From: Cyanobacteria bacterium SZAS-4
GTDB lineage: Bacteria; Cyanobacteriota; Vampirovibrionia; Obscuribacterales; Obscuribacteraceae
Reading direction: 5' to 3'
Length of the DNA: 64,000 bases
Assembly (NCBI GenBank): GCA_018266255.1
Contig: JAFEAT010000009.1
Span: forward strand, 62,001 to 126,000
Shown in pieces: positions 9,055-17,110 of the stretch. A program made the translations under genes and the position numbers. The first letter of the stretch is position 1. Every line of letters starts with the position of its first letter. Below the pieces are notes generated by a model. It made no database searches. It was not told the DNA's origin and saw nothing but the letters and a program-made list of their open reading frames with translations.

Positions 9055-9076
9055 GTGACACCATTTGTAGTGTCAC
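9055..9076. promoter_or_regulatory. Inverted repeat, candidate operator
   Basis: GTGACAC (9055-9061) and GTGTCAC (9070-9076) form a perfect seven-base dyad with an eight-base spacer, upstream of the ergothioneine catabolic genes. The centre-to-centre spacing of 15 bases suits a dimeric regulator. No regulator gene is adjacent. Confidence 0.4.
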
Positions 9077-9162
9077 GAAACTTCCACAATGTAAACCTTC
9101 AGAAATAATTAATATCGCCTCAAGCACTGACTGGGCTATCCTTTTCATGGTAGTCAAGAAGA

Positions 9163-9191
9163 TTGAAGGCCAGATCACGGCTCAACATAAG
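9163..9191 (+). promoter_or_regulatory. Weak sigma-70-like promoter match
   Basis: TTGAAG, 17 bases, CATAAG: each hexamer matches four of six consensus positions. It lies about 110 bases upstream of the ergothionase start and downstream of the dyad at 9055. Prediction from motif only. Confidence 0.22.
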
Positions 9192-9285
9192 CTTTTCGGC
9201 TGCCAAAAGAAGCCCTATGCTCAATTAATCAGAGCAAATCAACAGCGACGCCAGGGGCGCTGCATGGTCGCGCACGAAAACGTTT

Positions 9286-9338
9286 AGACATCAGTTCCAA
9301 TGCAAGACAGATCAGACATCATTCCAATGCAAGACAGA
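9286..9338 (+). repeat. Tandem duplication spanning the ergothionase start codon
   Basis: AGACATCA(G)TTCCAATG followed by CAAGACAGA occurs at 9286-9311 and again at 9314-9338, with one extra G in the first copy. Each copy contains an in-frame ATG (9300 and 9327), so the gene has two equivalent start regions. Neither copy has a clear Shine-Dalgarno sequence. Confidence 0.7.
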
Positions 9339-10901
9339 GAGGTAGTGCTCACAGGGGAAGACCTGACCATCGATCAGGTTGTTGCCGTGTCGCGCCAACA
9401 TTCCAGAGTTGCGCTGTCTGAAGAGGCTCGCGAGCGAGTTCGCGCCGCGCGAGGCATCGTCGATCTCATAACTGAATCAGAGCTGGTTTACGGACTGAAC
9501 ACAGAGCTTGGACCACTGGCGCATCAGCCCGTTCCCGCAGACAGAATGGCTGCTTTCCAGTTGCGCACGATAGTCGGCCACGCCGTCGGCTACGGTCCGC
9601 AATTCGACACGGCTGCCGTGCGAGCAATGATTCTCTCACGCGCCAATGGCATGGCTAAAGCAGGAGTCGGCGTTCGCGCCGAAACTATCGATGCACTAAT
9701 CGAGTTACTCAATCGAGGCGTGCATCCAATCGTCAAAGCAGGCGGATCGATAGGACAGGCAGATTTAGCAGAGATGTCTCAAATCGGTCTCGTGCTTGTT
9801 GGATTAGGCGAAGCGGAATACAAAGGCGAGGTTTTGCCAGGCGATCAAGCGCTTGCCGCCGCCGGTTTGGAACCGATCGTGCTGCAGGTCAAAGAAGCAC
9901 TCGGATTGATCAGCTCCAACGGGGTCTCAGTCGGATACGGTTCAATCGTTGTCTCAGACGCGATCTCGGTGCTCGATATCTTCAACCTCTCTGCCGCCCT
10001 ATCGCTGGAAGCATTCGGCGGAAACCTGAGCATCATTCACCCGGCTGCGGCGCGACTGAAGCCTCACCCGGGACACACTCGCACAGCAGCGTGCCTGCGC
10101 CGTTTGCTGAAAGACAGCTATCTCTGGCAAAAAGGGTCAGCGCGAAAGCTACAAGACTCACTTTCATTTCGATGCATTCCTCAAGTCCATGGCGCATTGG
10201 ACGAAGCGTGCGCAAACCTGCGCCAGTCGATGGAGATCGAATTGAACTCCAGCAGCGACAATCCCATCGTCAGCATTGAAGATAATTTGATCGTTTCGGT
10301 CGGAAATTTCGATGTGACAAATATCGCCATCGCCTTCGACAATTTGCGCATCGCACTCGCGCACGTGATTCGCATTGCCAACGAACGCTTGCACAAACAT
10401 CTCTGGTCCGACTTCAGTGCCCTGCCAACCGGCTTGGCGAAGCCGGAGAACCCGCTCACCAGGCTCTTGCCTCTTGCCAGAACGTGCTCATCGTTTACGG
10501 CAGAAGCGCACAGCCTGGCGACTCCGATTTCGCTCTCATATGGTTCGCAGCTCGGCGAGGGCGTGGAAGACCATGGCAGCATGGCACCACTTTCGGTGAA
10601 AGCGACAGCGCGCATGATCTACTTAGCCTGGCGGGTAGCGGCATTAGAGCTGATGATTTCAGCATCTGCAATTGATATGAGAGGAAATCCTTCGCTTGGA
10701 AAAGGAACCGAAGTTGCATACGGAATTGTTCACGCCCATCCTTCACTCGATGCAAACGTTTGGAAGACAGAGCTAGAACGAGTCGTAGAAACGGTTTCGG
10801 AAGGCAAGCTTCTCTACTGGGTGAACGAAGCTGTATCGCCACTCGAACTAGAAGTTGAAAATCACAAAGTTAGCCAGACAAGAACAAAAAAGGGAGAGTA
10901 G
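9300..10901 (+). CDS. Probable ergothionase (MIO-less HAL-family lyase)
   Basis: 533 residues with the histidine/phenylalanine ammonia-lyase fold: YGLNTELG, the GGSIGQADLAEM helix start, SSNGVSVGYG, IPQVHGALDEA, ELNSSSDNPI, SVGNFD and GVEDHGSMAP. The Ala-Ser-Gly that cyclises to the MIO cofactor in HutH is absent: residues 148-157 read GGSIGQADLA, one residue shorter and without the serine. Ergothionases are known MIO-free members of this fold that eliminate trimethylamine from ergothioneine to give thiourocanate, and the four following genes match the rest of that pathway. Start 9300 or 9327 (duplicated region). Two bases separate the stop from the next start. An ordinary HutH is unlikely; another MIO-free lyase cannot be excluded. 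Confidence 0.8.
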   Translation: MQDRSDIIPMQDREVVLTGEDLTIDQVVAVSRQHSRVALSEEARERVRAARGIVDLITESELVYGLNTELGPLAHQPVPADRMAAFQLRTIVGHAVGYGPQFDTAAVRAMILSRANGMAKAGVGVRAETIDALIELLNRGVHPIVKAGGSIGQADLAEMSQIGLVLVGLGEAEYKGEVLPGDQALAAAGLEPIVLQVKEALGLISSNGVSVGYGSIVVSDAISVLDIFNLSAALSLEAFGGNLSIIHPAAARLKPHPGHTRTAACLRRLLKDSYLWQKGSARKLQDSLSFRCIPQVHGALDEACANLRQSMEIELNSSSDNPIVSIEDNLIVSVGNFDVTNIAIAFDNLRIALAHVIRIANERLHKHLWSDFSALPTGLAKPENPLTRLLPLARTCSSFTAEAHSLATPISLSYGSQLGEGVEDHGSMAPLSVKATARMIYLAWRVAALELMISASAIDMRGNPSLGKGTEVAYGIVHAHPSLDANVWKTELERVVETVSEGKLLYWVNEAVSPLELEVENHKVSQTRTKKGE

Positions 10902-10903
10902 TA

Positions 10904-12556
10904 GTGACGACATCTACCAAACCAGCATCGACCCGCATCAGCGCCGCACGCGGCTCAGAACTGCGTTGTCGTGGGTGGAGACAGGAATCACTGCTGCGTC
11001 TGCTGGAAAACAATTTGGAAAATGCGGAACGCCAGGAAGATCTCGTCGTTTACGCCAGCTTTGCCAAAGCGGCTCGGGACTGGGATTCCTATCACAAGAT
11101 CGTTCACGCCCTGAAAAATTTGCAAGAAAGCCAGACGCTGATTATTCAATCTGGTAAGCCGATAGGAATTTTCAATACGCACAAAATGGCGCCGCTAGTG
11201 CTTATGGCAAATGGAAATATCGTCGGGCGATGGGCGACGCCTGAGAATTTTTATGAGCTACAAGACAAAGGTCTGACGATTTGGGGTGGACTCACCGCCG
11301 CCGACTGGCAGTACATCGGCTCACAGGGCGTAATTCAAGGAACCTATGAAATTCTCGCTCAAGTTGCGCGCGAACATTTCAAGGGGTCATTGAAAGGGAA
11401 ATTTGTTCTCACGGCCGGCATGGGCGGCATGGGTGGCGCACAACCCCTGGCCGGAAAACTGGCTGGAGCAGTCATTCTAGTCGTAGAAGTAGACAGGGCG
11501 CGCATTGAAAAACGCGTCGCCGCTGGTTACTGCGAACTGATTGCGGATGACCTGGACCATGCTCTTGCCCTCGTTGAGGAAGCGCAGAAGAAAGGCATCG
11601 CCAGGTCGATAAGTGTGGTTGGGAATGCCGCTGAAATTTATCCAGAGTTGTTGAAACGCGGTGTTATCCCAGATGTAGTCACGGACCAAACCTCAGCCCA
11701 CGACACGCTTTACGGTTACGTTCCGGTCGGGTTGACCATTGCAGAAACCGAAGCGATGCGCAAATCGAATCCGACTGAAGTGCGCAAAAGAGCGCTGGAA
11801 TCAATTGCAGTTGAAGTGCAGGCGATGCTGGAGTTCAAAAAGAAAGGTTCGGTTGTATTCGACAATGGCAACAATATCCGCTCGCAGGCGGCTGAATGTG
11901 GCGTAACTAACGCATTCGACATTGACATTTTCACAGCAAGATATTTGAGACCACTGTTCTGCAAAGGCATCGGTCCATTCAGATGGATTGCTCTGACTGG
12001 CGAACCCAATGACATTCAATATATAGATCAACTGGTGCTGGAGCACTTCCCAGAAAACGAGCTTGCCGCCAATTGGATAAAGTTGGCAGGCGAACACATC
12101 AAATTCGAAGCGCTGCCTGCTCGCATTTGTTGGATGGGGCACGGTGAACGCACTAAATTAGCGCTTCTCGTCAACGACGCCGTGCGCGATAAAAAACTGT
12201 CTGGTCCGATTGCATTCACACGAGACCACTTAGACGGAGCTGCCATGACGCATCCACGCATCGGCACAGAAGGAATGTTAGACGGCAGCGATGCCATTTC
12301 AGACTGGCCACTCCTCAACGCACTGCTCAACACAGCATCGGCAGCCGATCTGGTTGCCATCCACTCAGGCGGTGGAGGCTATGCCGGATACATGACGAGC
12401 GCCGGTGCCACCATTACCGCAGATGGAACGGACGAAGCGGCTCAACGTTTATCCACCGCACTAACCGCCGACACTGGGCTGGGAGTGCTGCGTTTCGCCG
12501 ACGCAAATTATTCGGAAGCTCAGGAAGCTGCTAAAGAACACAAGCTTGGATTGTAA
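10904..12556 (+). CDS. Probable thiourocanate hydratase (urocanase family)
   Basis: 550 residues, close to the usual urocanase length. GTG start two bases after the upstream stop, with AGGGAGAG overlapping that stop, so translation is probably coupled. Family signatures: TAGMGGMGGAQPLAG (NAD-binding), RPLFCKGIGPFRWIALTGEPNDI, LPARICWMGHGER, RDHLDGAAM and DGSDAISDWPLLNALLNTAS. The C-terminal HSGGGGYAGYMTSAG differs from the HHGGGVGMGYSQHSG type of true HutU. Urocanases hydrate the imidazole ring using tightly bound NAD+. In this context the substrate should be thiourocanate, giving the 5-oxo-2-thioxoimidazolidine propionate. A true urocanase is the alternative. Confidence 0.8.
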   Translation: MTTSTKPASTRISAARGSELRCRGWRQESLLRLLENNLENAERQEDLVVYASFAKAARDWDSYHKIVHALKNLQESQTLIIQSGKPIGIFNTHKMAPLVLMANGNIVGRWATPENFYELQDKGLTIWGGLTAADWQYIGSQGVIQGTYEILAQVAREHFKGSLKGKFVLTAGMGGMGGAQPLAGKLAGAVILVVEVDRARIEKRVAAGYCELIADDLDHALALVEEAQKKGIARSISVVGNAAEIYPELLKRGVIPDVVTDQTSAHDTLYGYVPVGLTIAETEAMRKSNPTEVRKRALESIAVEVQAMLEFKKKGSVVFDNGNNIRSQAAECGVTNAFDIDIFTARYLRPLFCKGIGPFRWIALTGEPNDIQYIDQLVLEHFPENELAANWIKLAGEHIKFEALPARICWMGHGERTKLALLVNDAVRDKKLSGPIAFTRDHLDGAAMTHPRIGTEGMLDGSDAISDWPLLNALLNTASAADLVAIHSGGGGYAGYMTSAGATITADGTDEAAQRLSTALTADTGLGVLRFADANYSEAQEAAKEHKLGL

Positions 12557-12574
12557 GCCAAAGGAAAAAGCAAA

Positions 12575-13657
12575 ATGCGCAAATTACTTCCCGCCGATGT
12601 CGAATACGCCGTAACAGGCGGCTCTGTCCTTGCCGCCGGGGGCGGTGGCTGGGTCGACCATGGTTATATGATCGGCAAGATTGCCACCAGCCTCGGTGAA
12701 CCGACTCTCGCCAGCATCGACGAAATTCCTCCAGACGGAATTATTGCAACAGTCACAGCGATTGGATCTCCTGCTGCCAAAGATTGGCAAATGTTCCCAA
12801 TCGATTATGTGCGAGCTTTGCAGCTGCTCATCGATACACTGGGCAAACCGATTGCCGGAGTAATCACAGCTCAAAACGGATCGTCCACGACACTGAACGG
12901 CTGGAATCAGTCAGCGATTCTCGGCATTCCGGTGATCGATGCCGCCGGAAATGGGCGAGCACAACCGACTGGAAAGTTTGGCTCGATGGGTCTTTTGACT
13001 AAAAAAGACTATCAAACGATTCAAACCGCAGCAGGCGGAAATCGAGCCCAGGGACGTTATTTGGAAGTTACAGTTCGCGGTGAGGTAGCCAGAGCCGACG
13101 ATATTTTGCGTGCTGTCTCACTGCAATCAGGCGGGTTCATCGCCGCCGCACGTAATCCAATTCCAGCGTCATACGTGAAAGAGCACGCTGCAATCGGAGC
13201 CATCTCCTATGCGATAAAACTCGGCGAAGCGATGGTGAAAGCAAAAGAAGATGGACCAGACGCTGTTATTGCTGCTGCCGTGAAAGAAACCAGAGGAAGA
13301 ATTCTCGGTGTCGGACCAGTCAAGAACGCAGCCGTGGATACCCGCGATAGCTGGGACTTTGCGCGCTTCGAAGTGCAAGACGAGAATGGACCGCTTATCC
13401 TGCACACCATGAACGAATACATGGCAGTGGACAGAAACGGCGTGAGACTGGCGACGTTCCCAGATTTGATCACCACACTTTCTCTCGATACAGGATTGCC
13501 TGTAAGCGTTGCGCAGATGAGAGAAGGAACACGTGTAGCCGTTCTGGTAAACAACAAAGCCGATTTACCGATCGGCACTGGTGCAAGGCAACCAGACGCC
13601 TATCACGAAGTCGAGGCAGCCCTGGGTATCGACCTTCTTACATACGCACTTGCGTGA
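12575..13657 (+). CDS. DUF917 / S-Me-THD-type thiohydantoin desulfurase
   Basis: 360 residues of the DUF917 family, renamed for S-methyl-thiohydantoin desulfurase: N-terminal ADVEYAVTGGSVLAAGGGGWVDHG, the IPVIDAAGNGRAQPT segment, GGFIAAARNPIPASYVKEHAAIGA and a C-terminal barrel with VAQMREGTRVAVLVNNKADLPIG. In ergothioneine breakdown this step replaces the thiohydantoin sulfur by oxygen, releasing sulfide and giving hydantoin-5-propionate. AAGGAAAAAG lies before the ATG, 18 bases after the hydratase. The family also occurs beside hydantoinases in other contexts, so the exact substrate is inferred from the neighbours. Confidence 0.78.
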   Translation: MRKLLPADVEYAVTGGSVLAAGGGGWVDHGYMIGKIATSLGEPTLASIDEIPPDGIIATVTAIGSPAAKDWQMFPIDYVRALQLLIDTLGKPIAGVITAQNGSSTTLNGWNQSAILGIPVIDAAGNGRAQPTGKFGSMGLLTKKDYQTIQTAAGGNRAQGRYLEVTVRGEVARADDILRAVSLQSGGFIAAARNPIPASYVKEHAAIGAISYAIKLGEAMVKAKEDGPDAVIAAAVKETRGRILGVGPVKNAAVDTRDSWDFARFEVQDENGPLILHTMNEYMAVDRNGVRLATFPDLITTLSLDTGLPVSVAQMREGTRVAVLVNNKADLPIGTGARQPDAYHEVEAALGIDLLTYALA

Positions 13658-13667
13658 GGAGTTGCAC

Positions 13668-15056
13668 ATGTCGGACTTTGATTTAGTTGTCTCAGGAAAA
13701 GTGGTGCTGACGGATCGCATCATAGATGGTGGCTATGTCGCTGTCAGAGATGGAAAAATCTCCGCCATCGGTGTAGGCAAAGCACCGGCAGGCAAGCAAT
13801 CGTATGACTTCGGAGACAGCCTGGTGATGCCAGGTGCCATCGATTCACAAACCCACAGCCGCAGTCAAAAGGACCAGGAAGACTTCGTTTGGTCGACGCG
13901 GTCGGCCGCAGCTGGTGGTGTGACGACGATAATAGACATGCCTTACGATGACGATGGCAAGCTAATTTGCACGGCTGAGAGATTCAAAGAAAAGGCAGAT
14001 GGCGCAGCGGAACAGGCGCGAGTTGATTTCGCACTTTTCGGCACTGTGCATCCAAACGACGGCGCCAAGCACATTCCCGCCATTGTCGAAGCAGGTGCGG
14101 CGGCGTTCAAATTCTCCACGTTCGGAACTCACCCAGATCGATTCCCGCGCATTCCTCCGCATACGATGTATGAATGTTTTGCCGAAATCGCAAAACACGA
14201 TCTGATGGCAGGCGTACACAACGAAAACGACGAAGCTGTGCGCGCTTACGTCAACAAAGTAAAAGAGGAAGGGCGCACCGATTATCTTTCGCATGGGCTC
14301 AGCCGCCCGCCCATTACAGAGACACTGGCGATTGCAGAAGTGTATGAACTAGCTGCAGCAACAGGTGTTTCAGCTCACATCGTGCACTGCTCGCTTGCAC
14401 GTGGATACGAACTCTCAGCCAACTATCGTGGGCAAGGCTTCGACACTACAATTGAAGCGTGCATTCACTACCTCACACTCGACGAAGAGACGAGTGTGCG
14501 AACGTTGCACGGTAAGGCAAAAGTGAATCCGCCGATTCGCCCGCGCGCGCAAGTAGAAGCGTTGTGGAAACATCTGGCACAAGGCAACATCACAGTAGTT
14601 TCAACCGACCATGTAAGCTGGTCAGAAGACCGCAAGAATCTATCTAATATGCTGGAGAATTCATCCGGCGCTCCCGGGTTGGAAGTGCTCTATGCACTTT
14701 TGTTGAAAGGATTGGAAGACCGCGGACTCAGCCTGACATGGGCAGCAAAATTGTTGGCAGCCAATCCAGCAAAACTTTTTCGACTCGACCACATCAAAGG
14801 CGCACTGGAACTGGGTAAAGACGCAGACATAACGGTTTTGAAAGCTTCGAGCTATCGCTATGATCCGTCAGCAAGCGGACACAATGTGATTTCCTGGAGC
14901 CCATACGAGGGAATGCAGTTGCCATACAAAGTAGAAGCGACATTCTTGCGCGGTGAGCAAGTCTTTGACGGCGCAAAGAAAGTCGCCGCACCAGGCACTG
15001 GAAAGTTCTTGCGTCCTCGTGCAAAGACAAAAACCAAAGAACTCGCGCACGTATAG
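13668..15056 (+). CDS. Hydantoinase/dihydropyrimidinase-family amidohydrolase
   Basis: 462 residues from the ATG at 13668, preceded by GAGGAG ten bases after the previous stop; a longer frame from 13581 overlaps that gene. Cyclic amidohydrolase fold: N-terminal beta-sandwich (FDLVVSGKVVLTDR), the metal-site start GAIDSQTHS, the likely carboxylated Lys in AAAFKFSTFG, then GVHNEN, SAHIVHCS and STDHVSW. The usual HxH pair reads Q61-T-H63, so one expected metal ligand is replaced by Gln. The predicted reaction is opening of hydantoin-5-propionate to N-carbamoyl-L-glutamate. Another cyclic amide substrate is possible. Confidence 0.8.
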   Translation: MSDFDLVVSGKVVLTDRIIDGGYVAVRDGKISAIGVGKAPAGKQSYDFGDSLVMPGAIDSQTHSRSQKDQEDFVWSTRSAAAGGVTTIIDMPYDDDGKLICTAERFKEKADGAAEQARVDFALFGTVHPNDGAKHIPAIVEAGAAAFKFSTFGTHPDRFPRIPPHTMYECFAEIAKHDLMAGVHNENDEAVRAYVNKVKEEGRTDYLSHGLSRPPITETLAIAEVYELAAATGVSAHIVHCSLARGYELSANYRGQGFDTTIEACIHYLTLDEETSVRTLHGKAKVNPPIRPRAQVEALWKHLAQGNITVVSTDHVSWSEDRKNLSNMLENSSGAPGLEVLYALLLKGLEDRGLSLTWAAKLLAANPAKLFRLDHIKGALELGKDADITVLKASSYRYDPSASGHNVISWSPYEGMQLPYKVEATFLRGEQVFDGAKKVAAPGTGKFLRPRAKTKTKELAHV

Positions 15057-15303
15057 CAGCCGACTCAAAATCGCAGGGCAAGCGCGAGCGCCTCAACCAG
15101 GCACCACATATAGTATCTGACAAGATGCTTCACGCCTGCATCTGCAGTCATACATCACCCGAATCACGACATCCAATGAGTGCCTAGAGCACACTTTGGA
15201 TACCATGTGGTTAACTCAACCGGGTGACGAAATGTCCCAACTCCTTTGATAGAATTGTTTTGGCAACCAAACATTCCGGAATCAGGATTCGGAGAATTTT
15301 CAA

Positions 15304-15546
15304 TTGCGAAATGATTCAGAGACAAACCTCGCAGTACATATCGCTGAAGACAGCTTACGTGTGCTCGAGAAAAAACTGCTAGATGCAGAACGGAGACACG
15401 GGTTGCAGAGTGGCGAAGCTGGTTTAGCGTTGATGGCTATAGTTGAATATCTGCAAACGCAGCCCGGCAATGAAGATACGATTGCACGCCTCAACGAACG
15501 AATTGACGAAATCTACGAGATCTACAAAGACGCCTGCGAACCATAA
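15304..15546 (+). CDS. Small hypothetical protein inside the catabolic cluster
   Basis: 80 residues from a TTG start with GGAG nine bases upstream. It is entirely helical and charged, resembling one or two TPR-like helices (LQSGEAGLALMAIVEYLQTQ, then ARLNERIDEIYEIYKDACEP). It separates the hydantoinase from the carbamoylase, after a 247-base gap that holds no other gene and could carry a second promoter. No domain recognised; a link to the pathway is only positional. Confidence 0.5.
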   Translation: MRNDSETNLAVHIAEDSLRVLEKKLLDAERRHGLQSGEAGLALMAIVEYLQTQPGNEDTIARLNERIDEIYEIYKDACEP

Positions 15547-15586
15547 CTAGTATAATTGCCACTCACAGCGAACGTGAGGTGGAATT

Positions 15587-16849
15587 ATGCCGACGGGATC
15601 AAAGTCAAAGAAGCTCGTTAATAGCGAGCGACTTTGGAACGATCTTATGTCGATCGGCGAGTTGACGCAGAAAGATCAGCCCTACACGCGGCGGGCGTTT
15701 ACGCCTATGTTTGCGCAGGGTCGCGAGTGGCTGAGGACTAAATTCGTAGAGGCTGGATTCGAAGTCTCGCAAGACGCTGCCGGCAATCTGATCGGGAAGA
15801 TTCCTGGCACCACCGCCGGTGCTGGAACGATCATGGTCGGCTCGCATTCAGACACAGTTCCCAGCGGTGGGCGCTTCGATGGCGTAGCCGGAGTGATTGC
15901 CGCATTGGAGATCGGGCGCGTTATAAAAGAGAATGGAATTAAATTCAAACACGACATCGAGCTTGTCGATTTCTTGGCTGAAGAACCGAATGTCTACGGA
16001 CTGTCGTGCGTCGGTAGTCGCGGCATAACCGGCAACCTCAGTAGCGAATCGCTGGCCTTCACAGAGCCTGGCGGTGAAAAGCTGAGCGAAGCAATCAAGC
16101 GTGTCGGCGGCGATCCCGAAAGAATCTCCGACGCCAAACGCAGTGATATCAAAGCTTTCTTCGAATTGCACATCGAGCAGGGTCCGATTCTTGAAAGAGA
16201 AAAAATAGAGATCGGTCTGGTGACAGCAATCGTCGGCATCAGGCGTATCGAAATTGTTTTCAACGGCGAGGCTGACCACGCCGGCACGACCCCGATGGAT
16301 CTGCGCCGAGATGCCGCTGTGGCGCTCGCCGAAACGATCGTGTTCATCCGCAAAATCGCAGAAGAATTTGCAGTGATTGGTCTTGGACACTTCGTTGCGA
16401 CAGTTGGCGTTGTCGAAGTGCAGCCAAACGCAATGAACGTCGTGCCCCAGAGCGCGCGACTAGTTATCGATGCCCGTAGCGAGAGTCGAGAATTGCTGGA
16501 CCGCTTTGTCGAAGAAGTCACCAGAAGCGCAGCTACGGCAGCAGAATCTTATCGAGTCAGCTGCGATGGTCCAAAAATTTTGTCAGATTCGATTCCGTCA
16601 ATTTGCGACAATGATTTGCGCATTCTGCTAGGCAACTGCGCAAAAGATTTGGGATTGACGACAAGAGAGCTTGCGTCAGGAGCCGGTCACGACGCTGCTT
16701 TTCTGTCACGAGTGGCACCAGCAGCCATGGTTTTCGTGCCATGCCTGCGCGGAAAGAGTCACGCACCAGAAGAGTGGGCGGAGCCCACCGCACTGGCGGC
16801 TGGTGCCAATGTGGTCACCGAAGCGATGATTCGCTTCGACGCTATCTAG
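15587..16849 (+). CDS. M20 N-carbamoyl-amino-acid amidohydrolase
   Basis: 420 residues, full length for the HyuC / allantoate-amidohydrolase branch of peptidase family M20. Metal-site and lid motifs are present: GSHSDTVPSGGRFDGVAG, LAEEPNVYGLSCVGSRGITG, FFELHIEQGPIL, DHAGTTPM and SGAGHDAAFLSRVAP. A GAGGTGG site precedes the ATG. Enzymes of this family hydrolyse N-carbamoyl-L-amino acids to amino acid, CO2 and ammonia. As the last step here it would release L-glutamate from N-carbamoyl-L-glutamate. Beta-ureidopropionase or allantoate activity is the alternative, but no pyrimidine or purine genes are nearby. Confidence 0.85.
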   Translation: MPTGSKSKKLVNSERLWNDLMSIGELTQKDQPYTRRAFTPMFAQGREWLRTKFVEAGFEVSQDAAGNLIGKIPGTTAGAGTIMVGSHSDTVPSGGRFDGVAGVIAALEIGRVIKENGIKFKHDIELVDFLAEEPNVYGLSCVGSRGITGNLSSESLAFTEPGGEKLSEAIKRVGGDPERISDAKRSDIKAFFELHIEQGPILEREKIEIGLVTAIVGIRRIEIVFNGEADHAGTTPMDLRRDAAVALAETIVFIRKIAEEFAVIGLGHFVATVGVVEVQPNAMNVVPQSARLVIDARSESRELLDRFVEEVTRSAATAAESYRVSCDGPKILSDSIPSICDNDLRILLGNCAKDLGLTTRELASGAGHDAAFLSRVAPAAMVFVPCLRGKSHAPEEWAEPTALAAGANVVTEAMIRFDAI

Positions 16850-16903
16850 ACGCCGTTTTTGAAGACGCAGTTTAGGCGTGTTTTGACGCCGTTAGCGCTG
16901 AAC

Positions 16904-17110
16904 CTATTTGCCTGCAGACTGCGTTTCGCTAGCTGGAGCAACATAGATACAGATAGCAGTCGAAACTCCGACTGCCGCCAGGCAAGCAACGATGGCTAGC
17001 GCTACAGCCGCCACAAGCAACTTAATCGAATCGAGATCAGAACTTCCGACCACCTGCTCAGGCGGTCTTACAGTGGTTATTGGTTTTAGAATCGGTGTTT
17101 GTATAGTCAT
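16904..17110 (-). CDS. Small single-pass membrane protein
   Basis: 68 residues with one hydrophobic segment (LLVAAVALAIVACLAAVG, roughly residues 31-48) between a polar N-terminus (TTVRPPEQVVGSSDLDS) and a short tail. It is convergent with the carbamoylase gene. No strong ribosome site is visible and no family is recognised, so this is a moderate call resting on the membrane segment. Confidence 0.4.
   Translation of the reverse strand: MTIQTPILKPITTVRPPEQVVGSSDLDSIKLLVAAVALAIVACLAAVGVSTAICIYVAPASETQSAGK

Larger units (their letters stand above)
8812..9299. other. Intergenic region between divergent genes
   Basis: 488 bases between the minus-strand secreted protein and the ergothioneine cluster, without a convincing gene; frames at 8753 and 8954 have no coding character. 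It holds the inverted repeat at 9055-9076 and a weak promoter match at 9163-9191. Confidence 0.6.

Noticed and set aside
9300..12556. Ordinary histidine utilisation (hutH-hutU)
   Set aside because: The lyase lacks the MIO triad and no hutI, hutG or hutF follows; the next genes are a thiohydantoin desulfurase, a hydantoinase and a carbamoylase.
16850..16903. Terminator after the carbamoylase gene
   Set aside because: ACGC/GCGT words near 16868-16879 and short T-runs can form only four- to five-base stems, too weak to call.
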